This document shows positions 8,468 to 17,843 of a DNA stretch of 51,356 bases, in pieces. Under the pieces are notes generated by a model. The model made no database searches. It saw only the letters and a program-made list of their open reading frames with translations, and was not told the origin of the DNA. How positions within the stretch are numbered: position 1 is the first letter of the stretch; every line of letters starts with the position of its first letter. The stretch is taken from positions 1 through 51,356 of the forward strand of contig JAPPLN010000119.1 of assembly GCA_028874175.1 (NCBI GenBank), in the 5' to 3' direction. The position numbers and the translations under genes are program-made. The DNA comes from Chloroflexota bacterium. GTDB taxonomy: Bacteria; Chloroflexota; UBA11872.

Positions 8468-10477
8468 GTGAAATCCCGATGGTCATCTGAGGCTGCCGCG
8501 GGCCTGGACCCGCTGGCGCTGCGCGTGTTCACCTCGCGCTTGCTGGGCGCCGAGCCTTCACTGGTTCTCTTTGGCGGCGGCAACACGTCGGTCAAGCACG
8601 AGGTTGCGGACCCGCGCGGCGGTGTCCGACGAGCACTCACGATCAAGGGTAGCGGCACCGATCTGGCCACCATCGGCGCCGACGGGTTTGCCCCGCTTGC
8701 ACTGGACGATCTGACCCCGCTGCGGGAGCGCGACGTCCTGGACGACGAGACCATGGTGGAGTTGGTCACGCTGGCGCTGCTGGACACGCGGGCGCCGCGT
8801 CCGTCGATTGAAACGCTGCTCCACGCCTTCATCCCGCTGGACTGGATTGACCACAGCCACGCCGACGCGATCTTGACCCTGACGAATCAGCGAGACGGCG
8901 CGTCGAGGGTGCGGGAGGTTCTGGGAGATTCCATTGGCCTGGTTCCATATATCAAACCCGGATTCGAACTCTCGCGGGCGGCGGCCGATGTGTTTGACGC
9001 CGATCCGTCGGTCGACGGCTTAGTCCTCGATAAACACGGCCTGGTGACGTTCGGCGAGAACGCCCAGCAATCCTATGAGCGGCACATCGAGCTGGTGTCG
9101 CGAGCGGAAACGCGAATCGCGCGTTCCTGGTTTGGCCCGCGTCGGCCATCAGCCGAGCCCCGAACCGAGGCGGCCCGCATGGCCGTTACCCTGCGCGGCC
9201 GGCTGAGCCGTCGCCGACACATGATCGTCCGTTCGGACACCAGCCCCAGGGTCCGCGCCTTCGTTGACCACCAGGACGTATCGCTCTGTTCTCAGCAGGG
9301 TCCCGCAACGCCCGACCACGTATTGCGCACCAAGCGATTGCCGTTGGTCCTGCATTCGGATGATCCCGCCGAGGCCCCTGATGCCGTGGATCACTATGAA
9401 GCGGCGTACGCCCACTATGTGCGAGAGCACGCCGATCCAGCCGCCGACTTCAGGCACGACGCCGGCCCGCGCGTGGTTTTGGCGCCTGGCATCGGGATGT
9501 TTACCACCGGCCGTTCGGCCGCTGAAGCGGATGCCGTGGCCCGGATCTATCGCCAGACGATGGACGTGATCGAAGGGGCGGAGTCCATGGGGGGCTACGC
9601 GGCGCTGCCGGCGCGCGATCTCTTCGACATCGAATACTGGCCGCTGGAGCTGTACAAGCTGAAGCTGGCGCCACCCGAGCGGGAGCTGGCCGGGCGGGTA
9701 GCCCTGGTTACTGGAGCGGCCAGTGGAATCGGCCGCGCCACGGCCCGCCGGCTGGCCGCTGCAGGCGCCCACGTGTTTGTCGCCGATATCGACGCGGAAG
9801 GCGCCAGGGCTTCAGCGGCTGGTATTGCCGCCGACGAGGGTGCGGCCGAACCCCTGACCTTTGACGTGACAGACGAGGATGCTGTCACAGCAGCCATGCG
9901 GGCGATGGTGCTTGCGGTGGGAGGGGTTGACATCGTGGTCTCCAATGCCGGGATCGCTGACGCGGCGCCGATCGACGCTCTACTCCTTTCGGCGTGGCAA
10001 CGGAGCCTTGACGTCAATGCCACCGGACACTTCCTGGTGACGCGGGCGGCAGTTCGGGCCATGCGCCAGCAAGGCCTGGGGGGAAGCGTGATCCTTGTGT
10101 GCACGAAGAACACGTTTGACCCAGGCCGCGACTTTGGGGCGTATAGCGCGGCCAAGTCGGCGCAGCTGCAGCTGGGCCGCGTGCTGGCCATCGAGAACGG
10201 CGAGCATGGGATACGCGTCAACATGGTCAACCCGGATGCTGTGTTCACGGATTCGCGCCTGTGGAGCGACGATCTGCGGGCGGGCCGCGCTGCGGCTCAT
10301 GGCGTGACCGCTGACCAGCTTGAGGACTTTTACCGCCGCCGGAACCTGCTGCAAACGCCGATTGGCGCAGACGACGTGGCGGAGGCCGTGCTATTCCTCG
10401 CCAGTGACCGGGCGGCCAAGACGACGGGCGCCGTGCTGCCGGTTGACGGCGGAGTCCGTGGCGCCTTCCCGCGCTGA
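8468..10477 (+). CDS. Bifunctional class II aldolase / short-chain dehydrogenase (RhaD-YuxG type)
   Basis: A 669-residue fusion. The N-terminal class II aldolase domain (1-220) shows FGGGNTSVK, the E115 region (PSIETLLHA), the metal ligands H129 and H131 in DHSHAD, and H190 in LDKHG. The C-terminal SDR domain (from about 408) has the cofactor motif TGAASGIG, NAG, and YSAAK as the catalytic Tyr/Lys pair near residue 560. The usual catalytic Ser position reads Thr (VCTKN). Related enzymes split rhamnulose-1-phosphate and oxidise the lactaldehyde; here the sugar is inferred only by family. The GTG start has a GGAGA ribosome site directly upstream. It could belong to a pentose/deoxysugar pathway with the xylulokinase 2.8 kb downstream. 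Confidence 0.9.
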   Translation: MKSRWSSEAAAGLDPLALRVFTSRLLGAEPSLVLFGGGNTSVKHEVADPRGGVRRALTIKGSGTDLATIGADGFAPLALDDLTPLRERDVLDDETMVELVTLALLDTRAPRPSIETLLHAFIPLDWIDHSHADAILTLTNQRDGASRVREVLGDSIGLVPYIKPGFELSRAAADVFDADPSVDGLVLDKHGLVTFGENAQQSYERHIELVSRAETRIARSWFGPRRPSAEPRTEAARMAVTLRGRLSRRRHMIVRSDTSPRVRAFVDHQDVSLCSQQGPATPDHVLRTKRLPLVLHSDDPAEAPDAVDHYEAAYAHYVREHADPAADFRHDAGPRVVLAPGIGMFTTGRSAAEADAVARIYRQTMDVIEGAESMGGYAALPARDLFDIEYWPLELYKLKLAPPERELAGRVALVTGAASGIGRATARRLAAAGAHVFVADIDAEGARASAAGIAADEGAAEPLTFDVTDEDAVTAAMRAMVLAVGGVDIVVSNAGIADAAPIDALLLSAWQRSLDVNATGHFLVTRAAVRAMRQQGLGGSVILVCTKNTFDPGRDFGAYSAAKSAQLQLGRVLAIENGEHGIRVNMVNPDAVFTDSRLWSDDLRAGRAAAHGVTADQLEDFYRRRNLLQTPIGADDVAEAVLFLASDRAAKTTGAVLPVDGGVRGAFPR

Positions 10478-10495
10478 AGCCCCCACTTTCTGAGC

Positions 10496-11089
10496 CTAGG
10501 GAACGGCGGCGCCCGAGACGAGCAACTCACCGTCTGTTATCACAAGCGTTTCAATTGCAATCGGCAGTCGGGGCAATCCGGCGTCCAGGGTGCTTTCGGC
10601 CAGTGCAAGGACGAGTGAGCGTGCGAAGCCGGGCGCATACATTTCACCCACCTGGAATCGCGTGATCTCGGCCGTGCGCTCGCTGTTCTCGGCCGAAACG
10701 GCGATGTCGAGGCGAAATGGAAAGCTCAAACCAACTGAGTGCAGAACGCCCGTCAGCGTGAGGGTCCGCGGGCGGAACGTGAGCTGCAGGTCGGTTGCCG
10801 AACCGAAGCCATGCTCCTGCCCGGCCCAATCCCGGAGAAGCGCCGTCATCTCGTCGTGCGTAAAGGCAACCTGAGCCGGGATTGCGCGGCCGGCCAGGCG
10901 CGCCTGCTCCGACGTCTGGCCGAATGCGTTGAGTTTGGCCTCAGCACGCGCGCGCACGAGTGAGTCCGGCTCGAGGCGTGCCAGGTCCGAGATGTCAACC
11001 GAGCCGCGAGTCGCGAAGACACCCAGCACGACTACGACTCCCGCCAATGCGAGGAGCAACCAGATGCCAAAGACAAGTGCGCGACGCAC
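10496..11089 (-). CDS. Hypothetical membrane-anchored lipid-binding-like protein
   Basis: A 197-residue protein with one strong N-terminal hydrophobic segment (about 5-28), probably a membrane anchor or uncleaved signal. It is followed by an alternating hydrophobic/polar domain rich in beta-strand-like stretches (QLTFRPRTLTLTGVLHSV, TAEITRFQVGEMYAPG, IETLVITDGELLVSG). That pattern resembles the DUF2993/LmeA-type envelope proteins, but no diagnostic motif was found, so the family is a guess. It is transcribed away from galU. No catalytic residues are recognisable. Confidence 0.6.
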   Translation of the reverse strand: MRRALVFGIWLLLALAGVVVVLGVFATRGSVDISDLARLEPDSLVRARAEAKLNAFGQTSEQARLAGRAIPAQVAFTHDEMTALLRDWAGQEHGFGSATDLQLTFRPRTLTLTGVLHSVGLSFPFRLDIAVSAENSERTAEITRFQVGEMYAPGFARSLVLALAESTLDAGLPRLPIAIETLVITDGELLVSGAAVP

Positions 11090-11253
11090 GCCGACTCCCC
11101 CATTTCGCCGCCGCGCCGAGACATATCGGCATTGTGCAACGGCTGCACAAGTCAGATCGCAGCGAGGCGGCGCGCGTGATGCACGGCGGGCCGCTCCGCT
11201 GGAATGCGTATGCTAGCGCCCGACCGTTGTCGCGCCGCCGCCTCAGGAACCCT

Positions 11254-12147
11254 GTGACGAGAACCGTGTCCTTCGGTGCCGTTCGCAAGGCCGTAGTGCC
11301 CGTAGCGGGCGTGGGCACCCGCCTGTTTCCGGCGACCAAGTCACAGCCGAAAGAAATGCTGCCGGTCGGCCGCAAGCCGGTCGTTCAATACGTGGTGGAG
11401 GAACTGCGCGCTGCGGGGGTTGAGCAGATTCTGTTGATCACGGGCCGAAAGAAGGCGGCGATCGAGGATCACTTCGACGCCGATCTCGAACTCAGCCAGG
11501 TTCTTCACCAGGCGGGGAGTGTGGATCCAGCCGATCTGCCGATTGCCGACGGGATTCGCGGCGTCTTCTATACACGTCAGGGAACGCCCAGCGGCGTCGC
11601 CGACGCGGTGGGCCTGGCGCGAGACTTTGCCGGGGGCGAACCCTTTGTCGTCGCCTTTGGCGACACCATTATTCACGGCGGCGATCTGGTGGCCCGGCTG
11701 ATGGCGGCCCATAGGGAAAGCGGCGCAAGCGGTGCGGTTGCCGTTGAGCAGATCGCGCCGGAAGATGCCTTCCGCTACGGCATCGTGGATGTGCGAGACG
11801 TTGATGGCTCGCTCGTGGCGGTCGACCTGGTCGAGAAACCGGCTGCGGGCCGCGCACCCAGCGACCTGGCCATCGTGCCACGCTACGTTTTCGAGTCTTC
11901 CATCTTCGACGCAATTGAGGCGACCCGACCTGGGTTGGGCGGCGAACGCTGGCTGACGGATTCCATCTCGATCCTGGCGCGGGAATCGCCGCCGGTACGC
12001 GTCGTTCCTTTGGAGTCGAACGAGCGCCGGTACGACATTGGCAACTTTGCGTCGTACTACCGGGCGTTCATTGACTTCGCCCTCGCCGACCCGCAATACG
12101 GCGCGGGTGTCCGGCAGTATGTCAGCGAGCTTGGCCAACGGCTGTGA
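11254..12147 (+). CDS. galU: UTP-glucose-1-phosphate uridylyltransferase
   Basis: A 297-residue nucleotidyltransferase. The signature AVVPVAGVGTRLFPATKSQ and PKEMLPV lie at the N-terminus, followed by VEELRAAGVEQILLITGR, FGDTIIHGG for the metal site, VEKP, and the closing RRYDIGNFASYYRAF. It makes UDP-glucose, and in some relatives other UDP-sugars, from UTP and a sugar-1-phosphate. The frame is open back to 10960 but that stretch is Arg-rich and lies over the opposite gene. GTG at 11254 with AGGA six bases upstream was chosen; GTG at 11266 is an alternative. It overlaps the following GHMP kinase by 4 bp, implying that the two act in sequence. Confidence 0.92.
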   Translation: MTRTVSFGAVRKAVVPVAGVGTRLFPATKSQPKEMLPVGRKPVVQYVVEELRAAGVEQILLITGRKKAAIEDHFDADLELSQVLHQAGSVDPADLPIADGIRGVFYTRQGTPSGVADAVGLARDFAGGEPFVVAFGDTIIHGGDLVARLMAAHRESGASGAVAVEQIAPEDAFRYGIVDVRDVDGSLVAVDLVEKPAAGRAPSDLAIVPRYVFESSIFDAIEATRPGLGGERWLTDSISILARESPPVRVVPLESNERRYDIGNFASYYRAFIDFALADPQYGAGVRQYVSELGQRL

Positions 12148-13256
12148 CACCGCGCACTCCGGTCGTCGCATCGGCGCCCGGGCGGGCCGGGTTGCTCGGC
12201 AACCCCAGCGACATGTACGGCGGGACGGTTATTGCCTTCGCGATTCCGCGACGGGCCTACGTGGCAATTCGACCGGCTCCGCGGCTGCGTCTGCTGGCGC
12301 TGGACGCGGATCTCGATCTCACCGTGGAGTCTTCAGACGACCTGCGTCTCGTCGCTGCCCCGAGCGGGCTCGCGGCGGCCCGGATGGATCAGGAAGCCCT
12401 TGCTAAGGCCCGCCGCGCGACTTACTTGAACGTGCTGAAGGCTGTCGTGGCCGCGCAGGATATGCGGCACGAACAGGTCGAGCTTCGGTGTTGGAGCGAG
12501 GTGCCACCGGGCGCCGGACTCTCGAGCAGCAGCGCGCTGTTGGTCGCCGCCCTTCACGCCACGAATGCGTGGCTTAATCGCAAGACCCCGATGCATCATT
12601 TCTCTGAAACGGCCCGCGAGATTGAGTTCAGCCGCATGGGTATAACGTGCGGGTTCCAGGATTTTTACGCCACGACCTTTGGCGGATTGATATGTATGGA
12701 TTTCCGCGACAAGGAGAACTGGCGTGGACCAACCGTCGATCCCCTGGCGACCGTTGAACCGTTGCTTGAGCCGGACGTGGAGCTTCCGTTCGTGCTGGCC
12801 CACACCGGGCGACAGCGCGACTCCGGCGAGACTCACCGTCCCCTGCGGTCCCGTTGGGTCGAGGGGGATCCGGATGTCCGTGCGGCCATGCGGACCCTGG
12901 GATCCATAGCCCGGAAGACGAAGCGCGACGTGCTGGAGCGCAACTGGCCGGCGGTAGGCAGGGCCATGAACGCCGCGCATCGTCACATCTCGGCTGTTGG
13001 CGGGTCGGGACCCGTCGTTGACGTGTTGACTGAAAAGACTCTCAGACTCGGCGCGTACGGGGCCAAGCTGGCCGGCGCAGGCCTGGGCGGCACCATCGTC
13101 GCGCTGCATGACGACCCGAGGTGGCTGGCTCGAGCCATCGTCGAGCACGGCGCCGCATCCGCGTTCCCGGTCCCCCGAGCGGCGCCGGGGGTCCGTCTTG
13201 AGCCAGCCGATCTACTTATGCCGAGCTACGGTCCGGCATCTCCCGCGCAGGCATGA
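12144..13256 (+). CDS. GHMP-family sugar kinase, glucuronokinase-like
   Basis: A 370-residue small-molecule kinase. The N-terminal GRAGLLGNPSDMYGG (13-27) is the substrate-side motif I recall from plant glucuronokinases. The ATP loop PPGAGLSSSSAL is at 121-132. GFQDFYATTFGGLICMDF, DSGETHRPLRSRW and KLAGAGLGGTI follow in the order seen in plant GlcAK. By analogy it would phosphorylate glucuronate (or another sugar or uronate) at C1, and the adjacent GalU-type enzyme would turn the product into a UDP-sugar. That substrate is inference. The GTG start overlaps the galU stop (GTGA) and its stop overlaps the xylulokinase start (ATGA). Confidence 0.85.
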   Translation: MTPRTPVVASAPGRAGLLGNPSDMYGGTVIAFAIPRRAYVAIRPAPRLRLLALDADLDLTVESSDDLRLVAAPSGLAAARMDQEALAKARRATYLNVLKAVVAAQDMRHEQVELRCWSEVPPGAGLSSSSALLVAALHATNAWLNRKTPMHHFSETAREIEFSRMGITCGFQDFYATTFGGLICMDFRDKENWRGPTVDPLATVEPLLEPDVELPFVLAHTGRQRDSGETHRPLRSRWVEGDPDVRAAMRTLGSIARKTKRDVLERNWPAVGRAMNAAHRHISAVGGSGPVVDVLTEKTLRLGAYGAKLAGAGLGGTIVALHDDPRWLARAIVEHGAASAFPVPRAAPGVRLEPADLLMPSYGPASPAQA

Positions 13257-14773
13257 GTCCTCCGGCGGTCATTGGGCTGGATCTTGGCACCACGGGCGCT
13301 CGCGCCGTTCTGGCCGATGTCTCGGGAGCCACGCTGGCGGTTCACGAAGCGCCGTATGACCTGCACACCCCGAGACCTGGCTGGGCCGAGCAGTCCCCGG
13401 AGGACTGGGAGCGGGCTGCCTTCAGTGCAATCTCGGCGGTAGCCTCACGGGCTCGTCGGGAGGACGACATTCGAGCGATAGGGCTCACCGGTCAGATGCA
13501 CGGACTGACGCTGCTCGACCGCGCCCAGCAGCCGCTGCGTGACGCCATCCTGTGGTGCGACCTCCGTACCGGACCGCAGCGTCGCGAACTCGAGGACGCC
13601 ATCGGGGTGCCCACGCTCGTCCGCCACACAGGCAACCTGCCGCTGGAAGGATTCCAGGCGCCCAAGATCGTCTGGGTCAGGCAGCACGAGCCGGATCTTC
13701 TTGAACGCACGGCTCACGTGCTGCTGCCCAAGGACTTCATCCGCCTGCGGCTGTCCGGTGAGTGCTTGACCGACGTATCCGATGCCAGCGGGACTGGCTA
13801 CTTCGACTCGGCTAAACGCCGTTGGTCCGACCAGATGATCGACATGCTGGCGATCGATCGGGCCTGGCTGCCCGAGATTCGCGAGTCGCCGGAGCCCGCC
13901 AGCAGGCTGACGCCTGCTGCCGCCGAACGGCTGGGGCTGCGACCCGGGATCCCAATCGCGGCCGGGGCGGGCGATCAGCCGGCTGGGGCCGTGGCAGCCG
14001 GAGTCGTCTCCGAGGGTGACGCGGCCGTCACGATTGGTTCGTCCGGCGTGGTCTTCGCCGCCGCCTCCGCTTATGGCGCGGCGCCCGATGGACGCGTCCA
14101 AGTCGGGGCCCATGCCCTGCCTCAACGCTGGTACTTGATGGGTGTCACTCAGGCGGCCGGTCTCTCACTGCGGTGGCTGCGTGACACATTCATGCCGGGC
14201 ACTTCGTACGACCAACTGGTTCCTGAGGCCACGGATTCGTCGCCGGGCAGCCGGGGCCTGCTGTGGCTGCCGTATCTGCAAGGGGAGCGAACCCCACATC
14301 TTGACGCGGAGGCCCGAGGCGCGCTGGTGGGCCTCACGACCGCCCACGGCAGAGCCGACATCGTGCGGGCAGTACTCGAAGGGGTGGCCTTTAGCCTGCG
14401 CGACGCTGCCCAGGCCATTCAGGGCGTCGGCGCGGCCGTGGACCGGTTCAAGCTGGCGGGTGGAGGAGCTCGCAGTCCGCTCTGGCGGCAGATCGTCGCC
14501 GATGTGTTCGATACTCCGATGCGGGTTGAGCCGGAGGGTCGCGGTCCGGCCTTCGGGGCGGCCTTGTTGGGCGCTGTTGCGTCGGGGTTGTTCGCATCGG
14601 TCGACGAGGCGGTGCGGGTCACGGCCGCATCGCACGAAACGATTACGCCCAGTGCCGAAGGAACCGCCGCGTTGGATGCAGCCTATGCGCGCTATCGGGA
14701 CCTCTATCCCGCGCTGGCCGCGACAAGTCGTTCCGCGGCCGCGTTTCAGGCGGCAGAAACTGGAGACGCGTAA
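13253..14773 (+). CDS. xylB: Xylulokinase
   Basis: A 506-residue FGGY-family carbohydrate kinase. The ATP loop GLDLGTTGARAV is at the N-terminus. GLTGQMHGLTLLD is the substrate motif that separates xylulokinases from glycerol kinases. PKDFIRLRLSG and DVSDASGT come next. The catalytic aspartate is in GAGDQPAGA, and KLAGGGARSPLWRQI is in the second ATPase domain. It converts D-xylulose to xylulose 5-phosphate. Length is normal for XylB. It is coupled to the GHMP kinase by a 4 bp overlap. Uronate catabolism could supply its ketopentose, but no isomerase is present nearby. Confidence 0.9.
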   Translation: MSPPAVIGLDLGTTGARAVLADVSGATLAVHEAPYDLHTPRPGWAEQSPEDWERAAFSAISAVASRARREDDIRAIGLTGQMHGLTLLDRAQQPLRDAILWCDLRTGPQRRELEDAIGVPTLVRHTGNLPLEGFQAPKIVWVRQHEPDLLERTAHVLLPKDFIRLRLSGECLTDVSDASGTGYFDSAKRRWSDQMIDMLAIDRAWLPEIRESPEPASRLTPAAAERLGLRPGIPIAAGAGDQPAGAVAAGVVSEGDAAVTIGSSGVVFAAASAYGAAPDGRVQVGAHALPQRWYLMGVTQAAGLSLRWLRDTFMPGTSYDQLVPEATDSSPGSRGLLWLPYLQGERTPHLDAEARGALVGLTTAHGRADIVRAVLEGVAFSLRDAAQAIQGVGAAVDRFKLAGGGARSPLWRQIVADVFDTPMRVEPEGRGPAFGAALLGAVASGLFASVDEAVRVTAASHETITPSAEGTAALDAAYARYRDLYPALAATSRSAAAFQAAETGDA

Positions 14774-14848
14774 CCAAGCCTGCGTTGCGCCGTTGCTATA
14801 TTCGACGTAAAGCCCGAGCTCAACTAGCCGGGCGCGAGCACATGCCCC

Positions 14849-15757
14849 ATGCCTGTTGATCGATCGACACCCGATGCCGTCCTCCGTGCCTTGGCCCGGC
14901 ACCCCCTGCTATTCGACGGCGCCATGGGCTCGACGCTGAATGACTTTCCGGATCGCGACTGGGAGGCGCCGGAGGAAGTCACGTTCCGCTTTCCGGATCG
15001 CATGGCCGGCGTGTACGAGGCATATCTGGATGCCGGAGCCGACGTTATCTCGACCAACACGTTTGGTGGCAACCTCATCCGCCTTCAGCGGGCCGGACTG
15101 ACGGAGAAGTCCGAGGCGATTAATCGAGGCGCGGCCGAGCAGGCACGGGCCGTCGCTGGCGATAACGCCTGGGTTGCGGGGGATATCGGACAGAGCGGCG
15201 ACTTCCTTGAGCCGCTCGGAGACATAACCGAGGCCCGGATGTCCGAGGCCTTTCGGGTGCAGGCAGAGCAGCTTGCGGAGGGAGGCGCAGACCTCATTCT
15301 ATGCGAGACATTCAGCGACATCCGCGAAGTCCAGATTGCAATTCAGGCTGCCAGCTCAACCGGTCTGCCGGTCTTCGCCACCATGACCTACGACATCAAC
15401 CTCCACACCATGATGGGCGTGGCGCCTGCGGACGGCCTGCGCGCTTGTGAAGAGGCGGGCGCCGCCGTGGTTGGCTGCAACTGCGGCAACGGGCCGGAAG
15501 AAATGACGCAGGTGCTGGACCAGATGCTGGCCGCCGGTCCGCGGCGCCCTCTCATGGCCCAGTCCAACGCTGGCGTGCCCGAGCTCATCAATGGGCGAGT
15601 CTGTTACCTGTATCCGCCAGAGAAGATGGTCGAATTTGCCCGGCAGTGGATCGAAAGCGGCGTATCCGTGGTCGGTTCCTGCTGTGGAAGCACCCATCAG
15701 ACCACGAGTTTGCTGCGGGAGATGATTGATCGCCTGCCCGCGCAAGTTCCTGCCTGA
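14849..15757 (+). CDS. Homocysteine S-methyltransferase family protein (BHMT-like)
   Basis: A 302-residue TIM-barrel methyltransferase. LLFDGAMGSTL (20-30) begins the barrel. ISTNTFGGN, AGDIGQSG and ETFSDIREVQIAI follow. The zinc-binding cysteines lie in VGCNCGNG (C210/C212) and GSCCGST (C278/C279). The enzyme moves a methyl group from a methylated donor (betaine, S-methylmethionine or a corrinoid) to homocysteine. It lacks the cobalamin and folate domains of MetH. Donor identity cannot be read from sequence. It is 75 bp after xylB and on the same strand. Confidence 0.85.
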   Translation: MPVDRSTPDAVLRALARHPLLFDGAMGSTLNDFPDRDWEAPEEVTFRFPDRMAGVYEAYLDAGADVISTNTFGGNLIRLQRAGLTEKSEAINRGAAEQARAVAGDNAWVAGDIGQSGDFLEPLGDITEARMSEAFRVQAEQLAEGGADLILCETFSDIREVQIAIQAASSTGLPVFATMTYDINLHTMMGVAPADGLRACEEAGAAVVGCNCGNGPEEMTQVLDQMLAAGPRRPLMAQSNAGVPELINGRVCYLYPPEKMVEFARQWIESGVSVVGSCCGSTHQTTSLLREMIDRLPAQVPA

Positions 15758-15872
15758 GCTTCCGTACGAATCGCCAAGGGACGCCAATTGGCTCGGTCCC
15801 GGGTGCTCTTCGCACCTCGGCTACCATGCATATGGGAGGCATGGCCTCTTTCGGTTTCGGCGGTGAGGCGCT

Positions 15873-16619
15873 TTGGCTGAGGTCTTTCGGCACATGTGGT
15901 GGGCGTTCGCGCAGGTCTACTACGATCTCCGCGCATTGGCACTCGTCGGGAACCTGTTCTGGTTTCTGGCGATGCTCCCGTTGGTCCCCATCGTTGGGAT
16001 ACCCGGCGCATACGCATTGCAACAGGCTGTGCTGCAGACGGACGCCCCTGTCACCGGCCTCCAGTTTTTCGTGTTCATCGTCGGTGGCACCGTCGTTGGC
16101 GGTGTGCTGGCGGGTCCCGGAACGGCCGCGCTCTTCCACGTGGCGCACCGTCACGTCGAGTATGAAAATATCGAAGCTCGAGACTTCTGGGTCGGATTTC
16201 GGCTGAATTTCGCGAGGGCCTGGCTCCTATTCGTCGTGGACATGTTCCTGCTCTACGGCCTGATCGTTGGGTTCATCTTCTATACCGGCACAGGTCAGCT
16301 GCTAATACAGGCCCTCGGGTTCCTCTCGCTGTACTTCGTTGTGCTGTGGACGGCCGCCCAAGCCTACCTGTTTCCAATGTTCATCCGTTACGACATGTCG
16401 ATCTACCACCTGTTTCGTAACGCGGCGGTCATGGCGCTGAGTTCGCCTGGTTCGTCAATCGCGTTCTTTATCATTGTGGTCGTCAGCATTGTGCTCAGCA
16501 TGCTGCTGATCTTTCCCGCGGTGTTCCTTATGGCCAGCACCCTGGCGCTGGTGGCATTGCGAATGACGCAAGACCGCCTCCACGCGTTCGGCGTGGAGCC
16601 GGAGGGGCGAGTCCTGTGA
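15873..16619 (+). CDS. DUF624-family membrane protein
   Basis: A 248-residue integral membrane protein with about five or six hydrophobic helices (for example 22-45, 62-85, 110-140, 150-170, 195-235). Overall it matches the DUF624/YesL family: a tryptophan-rich N-terminus, a central GPGTAALFHVAHRHV, then TM pairs. YesL-type genes usually sit in carbohydrate ABC-transporter loci, and here an ABC ATPase follows after 42 bp. The function is unknown; a transporter accessory role is inferred from context. The TTG start was chosen because GGTGAGG lies at the right distance; the ATG at 15894 would lose seven residues. Confidence 0.75.
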   Translation: MAEVFRHMWWAFAQVYYDLRALALVGNLFWFLAMLPLVPIVGIPGAYALQQAVLQTDAPVTGLQFFVFIVGGTVVGGVLAGPGTAALFHVAHRHVEYENIEARDFWVGFRLNFARAWLLFVVDMFLLYGLIVGFIFYTGTGQLLIQALGFLSLYFVVLWTAAQAYLFPMFIRYDMSIYHLFRNAAVMALSSPGSSIAFFIIVVVSIVLSMLLIFPAVFLMASTLALVALRMTQDRLHAFGVEPEGRVL

Positions 16620-16661
16620 CGACTCGCCGATCGAAATCAACAGAAGGCTCGGAGGGGTTCG

Positions 16662-17843
16662 ATGGCTGACGTACAGATTCGAGACGCTCGGGTGATCTTC
16701 AAAGAGGACTCAGACCCGGCGGCCGTGATATTCGGCCAGATGGGTGGTACGCCCGAAGACGAGAAGTCCGACCTGGTGGGCCAGGCCAACTACCACGACG
16801 GCAATATCCACGCCATTGACGGAGTGGACCTCGACATCCACGACGGCGAGTCCATCGCCATTCTTGGACCGTCGGGCTGCGGCAAGTCCACCATGCTGCG
16901 CGTGGTCGCCGGCCTCATCAGGCTTGACTACCCCAACAGCGGGACGATCCAGTACGGCGAGGAGGACTGGACGCTGCTCGGCGCCAAGGAGCGGCGCGTG
17001 GGCATCGTGTTCCAGAACTACGCCCTCTATCCGCACATGCACAGCAAGAAGAACCTGGGCTTCTTCTTCAAAATGCACAAGCGCGAGGAGGAGGTTGACG
17101 AGCGCGTGGAGATCGTCTCCCAGATCATGGGCGTCGGCTTCGATCAGCTTCTGGACCGTCGACCGAAAGCGCTCTCCGGCGGACAACAACAGCGTGTGGC
17201 CATCGCTCGCTGCATCGTGCGGGACCCGACGGTCTTCCTGTTTGACGAGCCGCTCTCAAATCTCGACGCCAAGTTGCGCAGCCGTACGCGGGTCGAGATC
17301 AAGCGGCTGTTGCGCCGGTTCAACATCACCACCGTGTACGTGACGCACGACCAGACCGAAGCCCAGGCCATGGGTGACCGAATTGCCGTGATGCAGGCCG
17401 GCAAGATTCAACAGCTCGGCACCTACCGCGAGATCTACGACAACCCGGCCAACATGTTCGTGGCCGGGTTTGTGGGCCTGCCGCCGATGAACCTGATGCC
17501 GGCCAAGGCCGAACGCGGCGGTGTCCGCGTGGATGGTCACTTCGTCGACCTGCGGAACGACGCGCTGGGCAGTCGCGAAGGCGCTCCGATAAACCTGGGA
17601 ATCAGGCCTGAGTCGATCGAGTTGACGCACCACCAGGTGGATGGTTCCGTGCCGGTTGACGTGTATTGGGTGGAAAGTCACTTCTCCGAGCAACGCAAGG
17701 AGGTCACGTTTGACCTCGCTGGATCACGAGTGATCGCCAAGCGGCCGCTCGAAGAGGAGTGGGACCGCAACACCACGGTGTACGCCAAGGTCCCGGTGGA
17801 CGAGGCGTATGTCTTCGACGCGGATGAGAACCGGCTGATCTAG
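16662..17843 (+). CDS. Sugar-type ABC transporter ATP-binding protein (MalK/UgpC-like)
   Basis: A 393-residue ATPase. Walker A is GPSGCGKST (residues 69-77), set later than usual because of an N-terminal extension of about 35 residues. The Q-loop is in VFQNYALYPHM. The signature is LSGGQQQRVAIARC, Walker B is VFLFDEPLSNLDAKLR, and the switch His lies in VYVTHDQTEA. The C-terminal TOBE-like domain (about 270-393) is typical of ATPases that power oligosaccharide or glycerol-phosphate importers and are shared between several permeases. No permease or binding protein is encoded nearby, so it may serve permeases elsewhere. Confidence 0.9.
   Translation: MADVQIRDARVIFKEDSDPAAVIFGQMGGTPEDEKSDLVGQANYHDGNIHAIDGVDLDIHDGESIAILGPSGCGKSTMLRVVAGLIRLDYPNSGTIQYGEEDWTLLGAKERRVGIVFQNYALYPHMHSKKNLGFFFKMHKREEEVDERVEIVSQIMGVGFDQLLDRRPKALSGGQQQRVAIARCIVRDPTVFLFDEPLSNLDAKLRSRTRVEIKRLLRRFNITTVYVTHDQTEAQAMGDRIAVMQAGKIQQLGTYREIYDNPANMFVAGFVGLPPMNLMPAKAERGGVRVDGHFVDLRNDALGSREGAPINLGIRPESIELTHHQVDGSVPVDVYWVESHFSEQRKEVTFDLAGSRVIAKRPLEEEWDRNTTVYAKVPVDEAYVFDADENRLI

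Noticed and set aside
10960..11253. A longer GalU beginning at 10960
   Set aside because: The extra 98 residues are Arg-rich, lack family similarity and overlap the opposite gene. GTG 11254 has a good ribosome site and the right distance to the conserved motif.
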